A stretch of DNA of 64,000 bases from Diphasiastrum complanatum (GCA_029204225.1 CM055097.1:37997106-38061105), one strand, 5' to 3'; positions 44,019 through 56,910 are shown, counted from the first letter of the stretch. A program made the numbers and translations. The notes: generated from the letters alone by a model not told the origin.

Positions 44019-45510
44019 GATTACAAGAGTATTCATGCATGTCCCAATGATTGCATCTTATATTGAGATGAGTTTGAGGAGGCAGGCACGTGTCCATGCT
44101 GTGGGAAACACCGCTACAGGCAAGATTTACAAGGAACGACCATACCCACCAAGGTGGTAAGACATTTTACCATCATACTCGAGATATGCCACATGTTTAA
44201 GTGTAATTCCATCGTGGAGCTAATGACATGACATTTGAACAATTGTTCATTGGACGATACTATGAGGATCCCTGCCGATTCTCCAACATGGAAGCACGTG
44301 GATGCGACTTGACATGAGTTTAGGAATGAGCCTCGCCATTTGCATTTGGGGTTGACGATGGATGGTGTGAATCCATTTAGTTTGTGCTCCACATCATGGT
44401 CCACTTGGCCGGTTGTCCTTGTAAATTACAACATCCCCCCTTGGCTAAGTATCAAGAAGGGGCACCTAATGCTCGCCCTTCTTATCATAGGAAAATAAAG
44501 ACAAAAGGTATGGACGTGTATATGGCTCCCTTGATAGATGAGCTAAAGATTCTATGGCAAGGAGTTCAAGTGAGCGATATATGAAGACCACTGAGACAAA
44601 GAGATTTTGTGATAAAAGGAATCTTGACGTGGACGATGCACGACTTTTCTGGATATGGAAAATATTCAGGTGAGAAATTCTTGTTATGGGTTCGATTCAT
44701 GGTATTATATTGAATTTTATGTGCATTCAAAATTTTTCTTTCAATTCGAACATTGGACCCACGATTTAAGTTGGTTGTTTTGTCTCAATGTAGGGCTCCA
44801 AACTTGTGGCTACAATGCATGCCCTATTTGTATTTGCAAGCACGTCACTCACAACATCTATGAAAGATGGTTTAGGGCCACAATCGATACCTTCCACCCG
44901 ATCACCCTATGCGTGATGGGCTAATTGGTCAAGGTTCTCATTCCATGAAGGTACAATACATATTTGGGCCAATTAATGGTACATGTCATTCATTTGTTTT
45001 ATGATTACTCTCTTTATATTTCTTCTAACGATATATAATCTGCATTAAATGTGTGCGCTTGTTTGTTAATATTGTAGGCAAATGATTGGCTTCAAATTTG
45101 GAGATCCAATCAAGATCTAGGGCGACTCCCTCCCAGCATGAAGAGGTTATCAATATTTCATGAACCCGATGCACATATTTAATATTTCATGTTTAATCAA
45201 TAAGCACTTTCCCACATCCATTCTCACCATTCAAATGCATCTCATTGTGCATTTGGTAGATGAGGTGGCCATTGCAAGTACATCATATACTTGTGTCAAT
45301 TGCCTATTCTTAGTCCATCCTAGACTATTGCTATTGTGGTAATTCCCATGTTCTCTCACTAACATTGATCCATTTTTTTTTAATTCAGGAAGTATCCATA
45401 GTTGTTGGATGTTTTTCTTGGAACGATTCATGAAAACATTGAAAAGCTTTGTAAGACAAAGAGCAAGGCCTGAGGGTAGCATGCATCTGGTTCTTAGTCG
45501 GCCTTCCAAG
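44019..45510 (+). pseudogene. Second CACTA TNP2/DUF4218-type transposase fragment
   Basis: Pieces match the 12.6-15.6 kb transposase: MDYKSIHACPNDCILY (44019), a Cys motif CPCCGKHRYRQ (about 44090-44122), KVVRHFT, TMDGVNPF...STSWSTWPVVLVNYNIPPWLS (about 44355-44450), KGMDVYMAPLIDELKILW (44505-44560), SGYNACPICICKHV near 44805-44850, and DUF4218-like HFPTSILTIQMHLIVHLVDE (45198-45260) then FLERFMKTLKSFVRQRARPEGS (about 45415-45480). Stops and frameshifts are many. Large parts present in the first copy are missing between 44900 and 45150. Confidence 0.75.
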
Positions 45511-45565
45511 ATGGATTAGATGCGAGCTTAAATCCAATGATGAATATACGAGCCTAAAGTTAGCT

Positions 45566-46231
45566 ATGTCTGATGCCATCAAGGAAGAAGATGAAGGATC
45601 AGATATTGACGAATCTAGGGAAAGGCAAGCACCACGTGCTCCTGTCCATGAGTCGAAGCCAATCGAGGACACCCGAGATCAGCTTTGGAAATCACAGCTG
45701 GCGTTGCTTAATAAGAAACACCAACTTCAAATGGAAAAACTCACCAATGAGTTTCAAACTACCCTGAAGTCTATCCAAAGCAGTATGCCTGGTCAATCGA
45801 ACCCTGCACAGGTACCTTATAGACAAAAAACAATATGGTGCCCACACTGCCGGGCTATGCATCCTGTTGATGCTTGTCCTTCATATCGACCTATCCAAGC
45901 ACATACAGTTCAACAATATGAAGAACACCCATCCCAACCTGGAAATGCCTTGCCTTATCCTGACTATTCACCAGCAAGTCCAGAACCACTAGCCATACAA
46001 GATGGCTACGCCGTTATACAAGGGCCACTGCACACCAGATGCTTCATCTGTGGTGAAACCGGCCACTTCATGGTTGATTGTCCAGTCAAGACCACCATCC
46101 TGAGTGTCCCGACTATATTAGAAAACACAGTTTCAAAGACTATCCAAAACAACCGACCAAGATCCTACCTGTCCGTCACATCAATCATGAATCACAATAG
46201 GATCATCACGACAACCACACGAGCACCATAG
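45566..46231 (+). CDS. Gag-like ORF with zinc knuckle
   Basis: This 221-residue frame starts MSDAIKEEDEGSDIDESRER, has a helical Gln/Lys-rich segment (LLNKKHQLQMEKLTNEFQTT), then a CPHCRAMHPVDACP motif at residues about 92-105 and a CCHC knuckle CFICGETGHFMVDCP at about 160-174. A Pro-rich stretch lies between. This layout fits the C-terminal half of a gypsy-type Gag. It directly follows the second transposase fragment. No protease motif follows. Confidence 0.5.
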   Translation: MSDAIKEEDEGSDIDESRERQAPRAPVHESKPIEDTRDQLWKSQLALLNKKHQLQMEKLTNEFQTTLKSIQSSMPGQSNPAQVPYRQKTIWCPHCRAMHPVDACPSYRPIQAHTVQQYEEHPSQPGNALPYPDYSPASPEPLAIQDGYAVIQGPLHTRCFICGETGHFMVDCPVKTTILSVPTILENTVSKTIQNNRPRSYLSVTSIMNHNRIITTTTRAP

Positions 46232-47630
46232 CACCCAACAGTTAAACCTGCTGCTCAATCGAGAAGTTTTTTGTAAACTTCTACATCACCATCCAATACA
46301 CCAGCTCCATAATGCAAAAAGAAAATATGCAATGAGTCCTTGTCGAAAGAAAGTCAAACTGATATTATGTTACCTGCTATCATGTCCGACTATGAGTAAC
46401 CTCCATAGGGAATTGACAGTTTTTTTCCCCTTCTACAACCTCAAATCTATTTGTCTTTTCACATGCTGATAAGATTTCCAATGTGTCAATACACAATATT
46501 TCTTGGATTCGAAAATCCAGATAGAGATTCGGTTCTGAATCTCTTGTTCACAGAGGTCCTCAGGACATAGTACCTCAATGATACCTGCATCTCAAGCTAT
46601 ATCTTACAATATTTGCTATCAATGATGGTAGATTTTAGTGTCACCAACCCTGTCTTGTTTTGACAAGGGCATGTCAGAGTAAGTCACATTACTCTACAAA
46701 ACACTGAAATATTGCAACTATCAAGGTGAATTATCAATGTCGATGAATGCAAGTTTTGTTCGACAAGTGCTATACAGTTCTCACTCTCTGTAATGTTTGT
46801 TTATTTCTTTGTTTCTCTTCACTTATTTTATGTGATTGATTTTTGCATGAGGAATAGCTACTACAAGAGAGTCTTCTGTAGATTATCTCCAGAACACATT
46901 TTCATTCATCTATCCATCTTCAGATTACCTTGTACAACAGTTTAGGACTTTTGAGAAATATCAAAAATATGTGTACAGTCAGAGTTCATTCTCGCATCTC
47001 ATTGCCATATTAATCTTTGAGTCAACTACAGTAAGATCAAAACAAATTTAGTTAGAATTTGTTCAATCTTTAGTCCAGTCGCATTTTCAACATGTTTCAA
47101 CTACGTGTTCCACACACCGATCCAATCTTGAACATGAACAGTTACCCGCAACAACATCCCCACCAATAGATTTTGGAGGGGAGGAGAGAGTGGATCTGTC
47201 TGGATCCACTGGAGTAGTTACGCTGCCTACAACAACGTCAGCAAGATCGACAGCCAAGGTCACAAGTCAAATATGAAAACGACAAGGCTAAGAAGACATA
47301 GGGGCAATCCAAGGAGACTCAATTAGAAGAAGTACCTCAGTCACGACAAAAATCCTTCAGAAAGAAAAACACAAACATTGGAAAATCAGTCTCCTTCTTC
47401 AACCAACCTCTTGCCATACTTCTGTGCCCATTCTCGTGTCTATCGTCCACACCATCTACCGTTGTCACCACCACCCTCCCTTCCATCTGTTTGTTTATCA
47501 TTAGTTTACCATGCTTCTGAGAAATTTCCAATTTTTGATAGTCTTACCGAAGCAGCTGATAGATCATTGCAAGTGTCTTGTGGAGACCAACTACCACCTA
47601 TATTGGTTGTTCAGCCGAAAAAGACCTACA
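46232..47630. other. Non-coding interval, probable retroelement debris
   Basis: No convincing gene. Open frames around 47378-47650 (plus) and 47337-47531 (minus) are short and unrecognised. Confidence 0.4.
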
Positions 47631-47639
47631 AAAGTAGGC

Positions 47640-48260
47640 GAAGCAGCTAGAAGAAATAAAGAGAAAGATCCAAGATGCTGAGGACGAAAGTACAAAACTT
47701 AAGCAACAGATGAGTCAGATCAACCTTGATCAAAAGAAACTCTCTGGAATAATGATAGTTGAGTTCCCTCTTATGAAGCCCAAAGAGATCGTAACGGATC
47801 AAAATAAAGAGCTACAGAAAATGAAAGATGAAGACATCCGTGAACCTACAAATAAAGCAAGTTCCTCACCCAACAAGTGGTGGTCGAAGCTCGACATTGC
47901 AAGGGTCCAAGGCTGCAATTGTAGAACTATCAGTTCCTTCACCTTGTCACTAAGCCTTCATCATGTTTCCTTACCGTTACCAAACCGTCCATCCAAAACT
48001 GTTTCTACCACCAATTTTTGATGAATCCATCCCCTTGAGACTGATATTCAAAGTCTGTGCAATCTGCAGATCAAAGGTTTTCCTTGAGACTGGAACTTCG
48101 ACTGAGAGAATAACCACAAAAACACCCAGAGGCAAATGGAGGATACAGACCTCCCAAAAGATAGAATCTGCCAAGAAACCAAAGATGAAACCGTCAATGG
48201 CAGATACAAGTGACAAAACAAAGAGACACATGGAAAGCGCTCGAGCATGCAAGTTGTGAA
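47640..48260 (+). pseudogene. Lys/Glu-rich coiled-coil fragment, unassigned
   Basis: After a stop near 47637 the frame reads QLEEIKRKIQDAEDES, then TKLKQQMSQINLDQKK and ELQKMKDEDIREPTNKASS, ending at 48021. It is charged and helical. A second open frame (47963-48259) has CAICRSKVFLETG and a basic tail. Together they may be an old Gag-like or retroelement piece, since a GTAAGCGAA...CTACGCTTTT phrase near 48391 resembles the 3' end of the LARD-like element's interior. Confidence 0.3.
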
Positions 48261-49590
48261 GCTGCTGAGAGCTCTCCAATTTTGAGAATGTCAACCACCT
48301 ATAGCAATAAGACATTCTGATCCAATCACGGCAATTTCTGAAAAACAGTTTTTGTGATAAAGACTGGCAACAATAAGCACTTGGTTTTATGTAAGCGAAT
48401 GAGGATCTACGCTTTTCCAAGTGACGATCAAAGATGCCAATGCAAAGCGGAGCGACATCGTCCAATATGAGTTGTAGTGGGTCCCGCAAGCAACTCAAGA
48501 GCACCTCTCACCTTAGACTGAGGAGGTCTCTGAGAAGACGAGACTAATGAAGACTGAGAGCTGAGTATGAGAGCCGAGAAATACTAGCTAGGAGAAAACA
48601 AGTAAGTATTGTGTAAGTCTCATGGTGAATCCCGAAAGATGGAATGACCATGTAGAAACTAGTATTTCTAAGCAAATGCAATAAATGCAAGTAGACCCCT
48701 CTTAAAAAAAGTAGAGTGAGCCACCTTTTGATGGTGAACTCTAGTGGAGAGCAATATTCCACTTGTAATTTGTGAAATGTGGAAATTCCACTAGGATACC
48801 ACCTAAGGAGCTCTCTTGCTTATTTAAGAGACTCCCTCTTTGTGAAGAGGAGCTTTTTGCATTATATCTACTCCATGCTTAATAAGAAGATTTTCCATGA
48901 GTTTGATGCTACACTAAGCTCCTTGATCATGATGGTTTTCTTGAGTGATGCCCCTATGATGATGCCCTTCCAGTCATATTGTGTGTGGTTGTGGATTTAG
49001 AGTGGATTAGATTTCTTGTTTTCTTGTGGATTAATGTAGGAGCCAGCATTCAAGTAAACTAAAGAGGCTAGAAATGTGGCATAAATCTTGCATATTCTCT
49101 AACATTCTAGTTCTTGATGTTCTTGGGATGTCCAAGAATCAAAAGGCTGGTTAGTTTCTTGATTCTTGGACTTCTAACATGTTGTAGATTAGTTCTTGTT
49201 TCTTGTTTATCAGTTTATGCAAATGTAGCTCAGTTCAGTGTAGTGTAGGATCTAATTTCAATCCATTTTTAGATTAAGTAGCAGTAGAAATTACTAAACA
49301 TTCATTGGTTTGCATGCTGATCTGTGAATGAGCATTCTAGGCTTGCATCCTATGTAGAATGTAAGTGCGTTCAAGAGTGACGTCTCTGAGTAGTCCTCTG
49401 ACAAGCAGGACATAAAGAAAGCACTACAACGAAACTTTGTTTCCTTCTGCCTGGTTTGGCATCGTAAAATTAAGAAACCATCTAACAACTGCCATGAAGC
49501 TTGATAACAGACAGAAATGGTTCTGTAAGCAAGAAGCAGAAAAGTAAACAACAGGTCCTCTGGAACAGGGGATCTGTCAACAATGTTTCC
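48261..49590. other. Non-coding interval, possible LTR sequence
   Basis: Nothing is coding. It holds the GTAAGCGAATGAGGATCTACG phrase (about 48391) and, in 48.5-49.3 kb, AT-rich DNA with repeated CTTGTTTTCTTG/TTCTTGTTTCTTG words near 49015-49210. Confidence 0.4.
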
Positions 49591-49992
49591 ATGTAGCAAT
49601 GACCTGATCTTCTTTTTCAACCTGTTTCAATACACAAAGCACTCCTTTGAACAACAACAGATGTTTTCAAAGAGAAATCACAAAGATTTGAAACTACTCA
49701 ATTCTCTTCTAGCACTTATACCAAGCAAATAAACAAATAGAATCATGAAATATTGATCAACCTATGATCTATCCTCAACCTAATGACTCTTGCCACTTCC
49801 TAAGATTGAAACACACTCAAATGAAGTCCAACAATCTCACTATCTAGAGATCCAATCAAAATTAGGGTTTTGACAAAATCACAAAAAATTGAATATTCCA
49901 AATCTACATGCAAATGCTTAAAATCTTGATATGCAACCTATTAGCCACCACTTAGGCTAATCTAATGATCCAAAAATTGGGCAAATCCAACA
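49591..49992 (-). repeat. Copia leader and LTR-like copy related to remnant A
   Basis: Minus-strand order is TGTTGGATTTGCCC (49992), LTR-like part, primer-binding-like TGGTATAAGTGC (49723-49712), leader, then CATTGCTACATGG, where remnant A has CATTGTTACATGG with its gag ATG. Similarity ends right after that ATG. Identity to 3843-4249 is high by eye. Confidence 0.7.
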
Positions 49993-51181
49993 TGTGAATC
50001 TAAAAATCAAAATTGATCAAGTTTATAAACCTATATAGGGTTTTGATCTACAAAAAATCCCATCTACAAATGCAAGAAACTCGATTTTGGTGTAGAATCC
50101 AATCTAGCATGCTCTAGCCTTGATATCTTCACCAAATCATTGATATGTATGATTTCCTCCTTCATAATTCTAAACACAAGCTCTGATACCATGCGAAAGA
50201 TTTGGGATCAATTCTGATCCAAATCTACTAAAGCGCTTTGGTTACAAACAAGCTACTCCACCAATCTTGCCAATGTAGAAAAAATCAGCATCCATTCAAA
50301 TTTGAATATTTCCAAACTCGACCTATTTTCTTTTCCCACACTTTCTAAAAATGGTAATTCAAATGAACTTAGAGTAAGATAACTTCATGATGTTCATCTC
50401 TAAGTCTAAGATGCATATTGGCATAAATTGCCAAATGAACTAAACATGACTAAACTAGTTGATATTTCTCACACTGATCATAGAACAAATGAAAAGTTAT
50501 GCCAACCTCAATAGAACTTAACAAAGAAAACAACTAAATACATAAAAACAACAAGCCTATAAAATAAATGGATAACTAAAATTGCTAAAGGCTATTTCTT
50601 AAATACTATAACAACACATCCTTAGTGTTAGGGTCGACCTAGGTCTAAGGCTAAATAGGTTAAGGGTTCACCTAGAGCTGGTGGGCTGAGACGTGGTGCA
50701 TAGTCAAGGTCACCCTACGGCAGCATGCCTTGAAAACATTAATTTTCAAGGTGATATGGTCAAAAAAAATCTATTTAAGGACCCTAATCAGGGCATAACT
50801 CACCTCATAACTAAATCTATGGTGCACAAAGAAGCACACTCTACCTACCACCAATTTGGCTTTGACTAATAACTTGAAACTTAACAACGAAGACTTTGGG
50901 CCTTGTATATTATTTTTTTTACATGGCCCAAGTCTACTTTATTCCCTGGTACAATATTTTACATGTGCTCATTGAGTTATGAAACTTACGCTCACAGGAT
51001 GCCACAGCTCAAATTTTTCTAATTTGTTGGGCTTGTTTATTTATGTACAAAAATACCCACAACATTAGAGTAATTGTTAGATTTTTAAATCCGGTTTTCA
51101 ATATGTTGGATTTTCATCCCATTGCCTATTGGTCATTTAATCAAATGTCAAATTCAGGAAATAATGTGGTAGTCTCCAACA
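49993..51181 (-). repeat. Copia primer-binding site and candidate LTR
   Basis: 50180-50191 is the reverse complement of TGGTATCAGAGC. Sequence from 50192 (TGCGAAAG on the plus strand) would be the inner end of a minus-strand LTR. CCAACA at 51176-51181 is one candidate outer end, giving 990 bp. 49993-50179 would be its leader, joined to the remnant-A-type sequence. No coding is present. Confidence 0.4.
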
Positions 51182-51599
51182 TTCCACCAAGGAAAGTAAA
51201 CCATTGAAGTTTTGTTGATGCCAAGATGGAGTTCATCTAGATATGATTGGTCCAAGACTATACTTTAAGACATGTTTGAATATGTTTTATTCATTTGCAT
51301 TTTGATTTTTTGACATGTATTCAAGTATGTCTTTTTGTAGAGCTAAATATTGTGTATTAGTGGATAAGAGCACATAACCGTTCACTATAAAATTCAACCA
51401 AATAAATCGAATTAAAAATGTGATACAACAATAAAACATGGAACGCTTCAAACAATCCTTCAGTGTGAGGTTGATGAATGAATCTGAAGTGGGTCCTGCA
51501 ATTCATGAAAGGTTGACTCAAGAAAGGCTATAGGTGCGAATTAGGGTAGCATCTCAGGTTTTTAGTTGACATACATGTGAGTTTTGATTAAGCTATGCC

Positions 51600-52270
51600 C
51601 ACTCCCAAACATTTAGGGTATTGTGCGTAGTTTTGAGTATAAGAGTTTCGATTAAAATGGGTGGGTCCCAAGTTCCAACGTTCAGACGTTTGCCGTTTCC
51701 TTTTGTTCTTCCTACCTTTCATTCGCTTTGGGGCGATATCCCAGCAGGAGCAGACGAGCAGACACGGCAGCGATACATTAAAAAGGCATCTGAATTGAAG
51801 TGGGTTTAGGAGCAGATTGAGTGGATTGAAGAGAACACCTGGTGCGATTTCGCTACTGGGCGGCAGCAGCAAGACAGTGAATGGAAAGGTGCTATTCCAA
51901 CTTCCATCTGCAGAAAATTCTTACAAGGAACCATTCGGGATTGTGTAGGCTAGGCCACTGCACAGACACTGACTGCGTTTTACAGTTTAAGCCTGATGAT
52001 TGCGTATGATTTGGTGAAAGAAACAATCTGAGAAGGCAGAACAGATCACGTGTTTGCGTGCATTTGACATTACTTACGGCATAAAAAATCATTCTTCTAT
52101 ATGTTATCTCTCATTTATATTGAAACTATGAGATTCTTTGCAGATCAAAGAAAAATACGGTGATACAAATCGAAGCAGGAGCGAAAGTAACAGGCAGACA
52201 TGGATCCCTGAGGCATACCACCCCAGATCAGGGTACGGTAGCGAGTCGTCTGTGGTTGCCACGATAACAT
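51600..52270 (+). pseudogene. Exon-like segments of an unrecognised gene, part 1
   Basis: The frame 51657-51950 reads MGGSQVPTFRRLPFPFVLPT, then HSLWGDIPAGADEQTRQRYI and, after one TAG, EQIEWIEENTWCDFATGRQQ and FLQGTIRDCVG. The composition (many Trp, Arg, Glu) is unlike the retroelements. A possible next exon follows a TTTGCAG acceptor at 52143 (IKEKYGDTNRSRSESNRQTW) and ends at a GTACGG donor near 52235. I do not recognise the protein. Confidence 0.35.
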
Positions 52271-52299
52271 TATTTTTCTCTGCCTTTGTGATGTTTGAT

Positions 52300-53556
52300 T
52301 AGGCATTTGTCAGTGCAGCCCAAGGTCGGGGATATTGAGGATAATTACGACCTTAGTAGGTGCAATCAGCGCAGAGTACCTGATTGGTTTCGACGTCGTA
52401 CGCATCTTGAGACTTGAATTACATACATCTTTCTCTGCAGTGATAAACATTTTGTTTGCTAGTTTCTAAACGTTTCAGTGTACGGTGAAAATGTTTGCAC
52501 CAGAATATTTGCTTAAAGCTGATAGAACGTTAGCACTAACCGCTTGCCCCGTTCCAAACTTTTTGTTAGATTTGGCGAAGAGACCACGTGTTATTTCTCT
52601 CGACGAAAATCGAATTGGGATTAAAGGTAATGGTTCATCGACAGCCGAAAAGCAAATCACACTCGCAAATAACAGCAATCAGCATTCAGTGATTACAATC
52701 ACAATGACACACAAACAATTGCTCGAAGAAACTGACAATCAAAAGGCGTGTATATTAATGCATCATTCAGTAGATTTTATATTGTTTCATCCTACGTGCC
52801 AATAACCTATGATCAGGCTCCATAGTTCTACGTAACTTTAGATCCAATTTGTTCAATTCTTCAATGCTCTTTTGATAGAACCAATTTGAGCCCATCTGAT
52901 AGGGAAAAACCAACCCTCCATGTTTTAAAGACAAAAATCTGAGATTTTGCCAATAAGCAAGTCCTCGAGTTTAGGGTAGCAATATTTTGGTAGGTGTTGT
53001 TGTAATATCATGCCAATATGGCTCTATAGTTTGCTGATTCAAATGCCCACCTATTACAATAAGGATTTGAGTTGGGTTAATGCTTGGTTTTTTTTCCTAT
53101 CCCAATAAAATCACTTACTTTGATCTTGCACTACACTATTTCCATCAATCAATAACTTCTTGTTGGAAACTAGGACATGCAAGTGCCACGAGATGATAGA
53201 GTTGACAGCCCTTCTTCTCGCTTTGCCTTTTGAACTTCTTTGGTTGGAACTAAAGACACTTTATTTGCTGCACATGAACATAAGTTCTAAGGTTCCGTAG
53301 TCAATTAGCAATTTACATGCTTGTGCTATAAGGCATCCATGAAGAAATCATTTTGAAGTTCTTCATGAGTATTCTTCTAGTTTGATTGCTAGCTTTTTGT
53401 TGCCAACCATTGCCTCTTCTCTTTCAAGCTAAACAATTTTGACTTGCAGGTTCCATTGTTTGCCAAGAATCTGGAGGTTGAGTATGACGATGATGATAAA
53501 GTTGCAGTCACAATTGAGGATGTCGATTATGTCATGCTGGTGTCTCACGATTGATT
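52300..53556 (+). CDS. Exon-like segments of an unrecognised gene, part 2
   Basis: 52304-52415 reads HLSVQPKVGDIEDNYDLS after a GATTAG acceptor. After a TTTCAG at about 52480, the next segment reads MFAPEYLLKADRTLALTAC and LAKRPRVISLDENRIGIKG, then a GTAATG donor-like site near 52626. A last segment follows TTGCAG at 53450: VPLFAKNLEVEYDDDDKVAV, IEDVDYVMLVSHD and a TGA at 53551-53553. Each has a plausible acceptor. Whether they form one gene with 51.6-52.2 kb is inference. No family recognised. Confidence 0.3.
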
Positions 53557-54299
53557 ATCGCCTCAATTATGAAAACAATGAGTAGACATATTCCTTGGCA
53601 TGAATAGTGAAGCAACAAGTAAATTTCAAATTCAATCCATTCACTAAGAGAATGAAACTCTTTGGTAAAGGAGCCTTGACTTTATTTGTTTTCTGTTTTT
53701 GCAAAAACAACAACTACAACTAAACAATCAATCTCTTTAAGGACTAGTTTTTTGATAAGTACCCAAAGCTCATTTACTATTTGCAATTCTTTATTCCTTC
53801 TATTATACTTATAAATGTAGATGCAATTTATATATGAAAAGTAGTACAAAATATATATATTCTCATGAATGAATAGGATTGGTGAAAATTTATATTGTTA
53901 GTGTCTTTTTTGTTCTTAGTTCATGGCCATAAATTGAACTTCATTGCGGTAATTTTATGTTGCTTATCCTCCATTGCAAGCTCTATAAAAATTTGCCCTC
54001 TTTGTAGAAGCACTTCAGAATTCATGTTTGATTTTTCATGTTGTCCCAAAAGGAGCAAGTCAGTTTAAAGACATGTCATAGCGAACAAGGCATATCTAAC
54101 ATTTCGGCACAATTTGTTTCAATCCTTTGTAATACAATATGCAAGTTACACACCATTGAAGAATTGTAGATAGATGGAACATTGTATATTGTACTCATAA
54201 AGAATGCATATACAATATACAATAAAAACCAAAATTACTTTGATTATATGTTGGAATTGGCATTCATCGTGATTACAATCACTCTCATAGATATATACG
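53557..54299. other. AT-rich interval left of the complete copia element
   Basis: No gene. ACATTGTATATTGTAC and TATACAATATACAATA near 54180-54225 form a short palindromic patch. Confidence 0.5.
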
Positions 54300-54304
54300 A
54301 TTTC

Positions 54305-54972
54305 TGTTAAAATTTAGCAATTTTCACATGGTTTTTGATGTATTTTGACATCTATGTGGATTCACACGTGTGAGGACCTGTCCACACATGTGAAATGACA
54401 CTTGTAATATTCAGATCCATTTTGATTATCTTTCATTTGAGTCAAATATGACATCTCCTAAATTATAAGAATTTGGTCCTAGATTGTAGGAATCTAGAAG
54501 GTCAACACAAGCCACCAATGGATGATGTGGCAAACTTGATAGATCTTATCCAAAGTGGATATGGATAAGTACAATGAGCTGTCCCACACGTGTTGGATGC
54601 AACTTAGATAGAGATTATGGTGATTATATACTTGATCCATGATGGATCCATTGTGAATCTAATGATGAGAAACATTGGTTTGTGAAGCAATTTTGGTGTT
54701 TTGACTCTCTTAAGCACTTTCTTTGTGGATGAATGCTTAGTAAATCATAAGTAAACTATTTCTCTGTTATCAGGCCGTATAGTAGCTGTAATTCACACGT
54801 GTGAAGTCCTGGATCATCATTTCTTGATTGTTCTTGCTTGGAATCACAAAGATTGTCAAGTAAAAGCTAGATTTGGAAGCTAGTCTTGATATAGATCAAG
54901 ATCCCAAGCTACCAATCACTCTTTGTGATCATTTGTAGATCAAATTTAGTCTTTAAACTCTGAAATTTGACA
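54305..54972 (+). repeat. 5' LTR, 668 bp
   Basis: Begins TGTTAAAATTTAGC and ends GAAATTTGACA. It contains palindromic CACACGTGTG at about 54362 and 54793 and CACACGTGTT at 54585. Preceded by ATTTC. Confidence 0.93.
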
Positions 54973-54984
54973 TGGTATCAGAGC
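54973..54984 (+). other. Primer-binding site
   Basis: TGGTATCAGAGC directly after the LTR, complementary to the 3' end of initiator tRNA-Met. Confidence 0.95.
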
Positions 54985-55579
54985 CAAGTCAGAGAGCTTA
55001 GCTGATGATCCAAATATCTTCATTTTGGTGAAAGCATTGGTGCTAGATTCATTTTGAAGGAGGGCAACCTTTACTAATAGTTTACTTGTGATGTTGAGGT
55101 TCAAATTAGTGTGTAAAGTTCAAATGTACTTCTCACACGTGTGAGAGGCTGCTGGAGTTGTACTTTCACCAAAACTTTGTGCTTTTTCAATATTTGAGCT
55201 TCAAAACAAGTTGTGAAGAGTGAAACTAGTGATGTGCTTGTAAAAATCCATTGTTTCCATTATATATTTGATGTTGAATGGTGTTACAAGTTTATTAAAC
55301 CTCCAAATCATTAAGAGTGAGTTTGAGGCTTATGTTTTTAGTTCAAGAGTGAAGCTAAAACCCATTCTAAATACCATAGGAAGGCATTGGCACTTCCAAG
55401 AGTCAAATCCAAGCTCGTAAATTGAATAGATTGCTAAGAATTCATTTTCCCAAGTCTTTTTGAGTTTAAGATCATTATAGATCTTGCTTCTTGACTCTTG
55501 TAAGATTCAAGAGAATAGCATTGTAGCTGAAAGGGAGAGCCTTTGAATAGTACATCTGTTGTACTTGTTACTAGTTAGA

Positions 55580-56485
55580 ATGGGTTCAATTGGAGCCTAT
55601 CTTCTTGAGACTAGTGAAAGACAAAATTCTAGTAATTATTCAACTTGGAAAGTAAGAATGGAGTCACTACTAGTGCTCCAAGATATGTATGATCTTGTCA
55701 TAGGATAGGAAGAAGAACCTCAAGGAGGGCAAGATCTAGTGAGGTACAAAAAGAGAGCTAGACTAGCATTACATTGCCTAAAAATGAATGTTAGTAATGT
55801 TCTAAAAGAAGTGGCATCTTGTACCTTGGCCAAAGAGGCATGGGACTATCTAAAAGGGATTTATGAATCCAAAATAACCTCTAGAGTGCTTATGTTAAGA
55901 AATAAAGTTATTCAAAGCATTAGAGGGAGTGATGAGAGTGCTCAAGAGTATGTCTTGAGAATAAAGTCTCTCAATAAAGAACTTTCCATCATAAGTGAGG
56001 GTATTCATGATGATGAACTTGTTCAAATCATTTTGAATGGTCTTGGAGACGAGTTCTCCAATCTTGTACAAAGCTTTTCTATTCAATATGCTCTACCTTC
56101 TATTGACAAGCTCCATAGTGTGCTTGTGGCCGAGGAGAGTAGAATCCTTCATGTCAAGCAAAGGATTGGTTCCTTAAAGTTGCATGATGGTGATGAGAAG
56201 GCCAACTTCTCAAGCAAAGGAAAGGCAAAGTCCAAGAAGAAGATCCAACAAAAGGAGACCAAGAGTGATGATCAACCATCAAGCTCTAAAGGTGGAAAGA
56301 AGAACAAAGCCAAACTCAAATGCTTCTTTTGTGGAAAGAAGGGGCACTTTGCAGCCGAGTGTTACAAGAAAAAGAATGCACAAGGAGAGAACAAACAAGG
56401 CAACCTCACCCTTGAGGAAGATGAGGATGAAGTGCATTCATTCTTGATGGCATCTACATCCAACATCCAAGAGCTACTCCAATGA
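55580..56485 (+). pseudogene. Copia Gag of the complete-ended element
   Basis: The ATG at 55580 gives MGSIGAYLLETSERQNSSNY and STWKVRMESLL, the expected start. An in-frame TAG at 55706-55708 follows DLVIG. The frame continues open from 55739 to 56485: RARLALHCLKMNVSNVLKEV, YESKITSRVLMLRNKV and a CCHC knuckle CFFCGKKGHFAAEC near 56322-56363, then an acidic tail ending QELLQ. Gag builds the particle and packages the RNA. Apart from the one stop the protein is well preserved. Confidence 0.88.
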
Positions 56486-56486
56486 C

Positions 56487-56910
56487 ACATGGTGGATTGA
56501 TAGTGGGGCTAGTTCCTACATGACATTCCAAAAAGATTTTTTCTCAACTCTTGTACCTTTTGTAGATTGTAAAAAGTCTATTCTAAAAGCAAGTGATCAA
56601 GAATGTAGAATAGATGGAGTGGAAACTATTCCATTAAGTCTTGGATCCTCTAAAAGAGTAGATCTTGATAATATACTCTATGTTCCTACACTCACTAAGA
56701 ATTTGTTAAGTGTAGGACAATTGATGGATGATGGTTTAGATGTCCATTTTAAGCAAGGTGTTTGCTCCATGATGATGAATGATACTTGCATTGTAAAGGG
56801 ATTCAAGCAAGGAAGGCTTTTCAAGCTAGATGCTAGTGTTTTTCTTGGAAGTGTGAACATGGTGAAGGAGGAGCTCAATCAAGCGCCTATCAGAACGAAC
56901 AAAACGGTAG
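56487..56910 (+). pseudogene. Copia protease of the complete-ended element
   Basis: One base out of frame from Gag, the sequence reads DTWWIDSGASSYMTF near 56485-56525, with an intact D-S-G active site. It continues FVDCKKSILKASDQECRIDG and LYVPTLTKNLLSVGQLMDDG to GRLFKLDASVF. The pre-integrase motif that should follow is missing, replaced by the insert at 56911. The frame change against Gag may be decay; copia normally uses one frame. Confidence 0.85.

Noticed and set aside
47977-48504. 175-residue hydrophobic minus-strand ORF
   Set aside because: Antisense to charged coding-like sequence and without any recognised family. Hydrophobicity follows from the complement of Lys/Glu codons.
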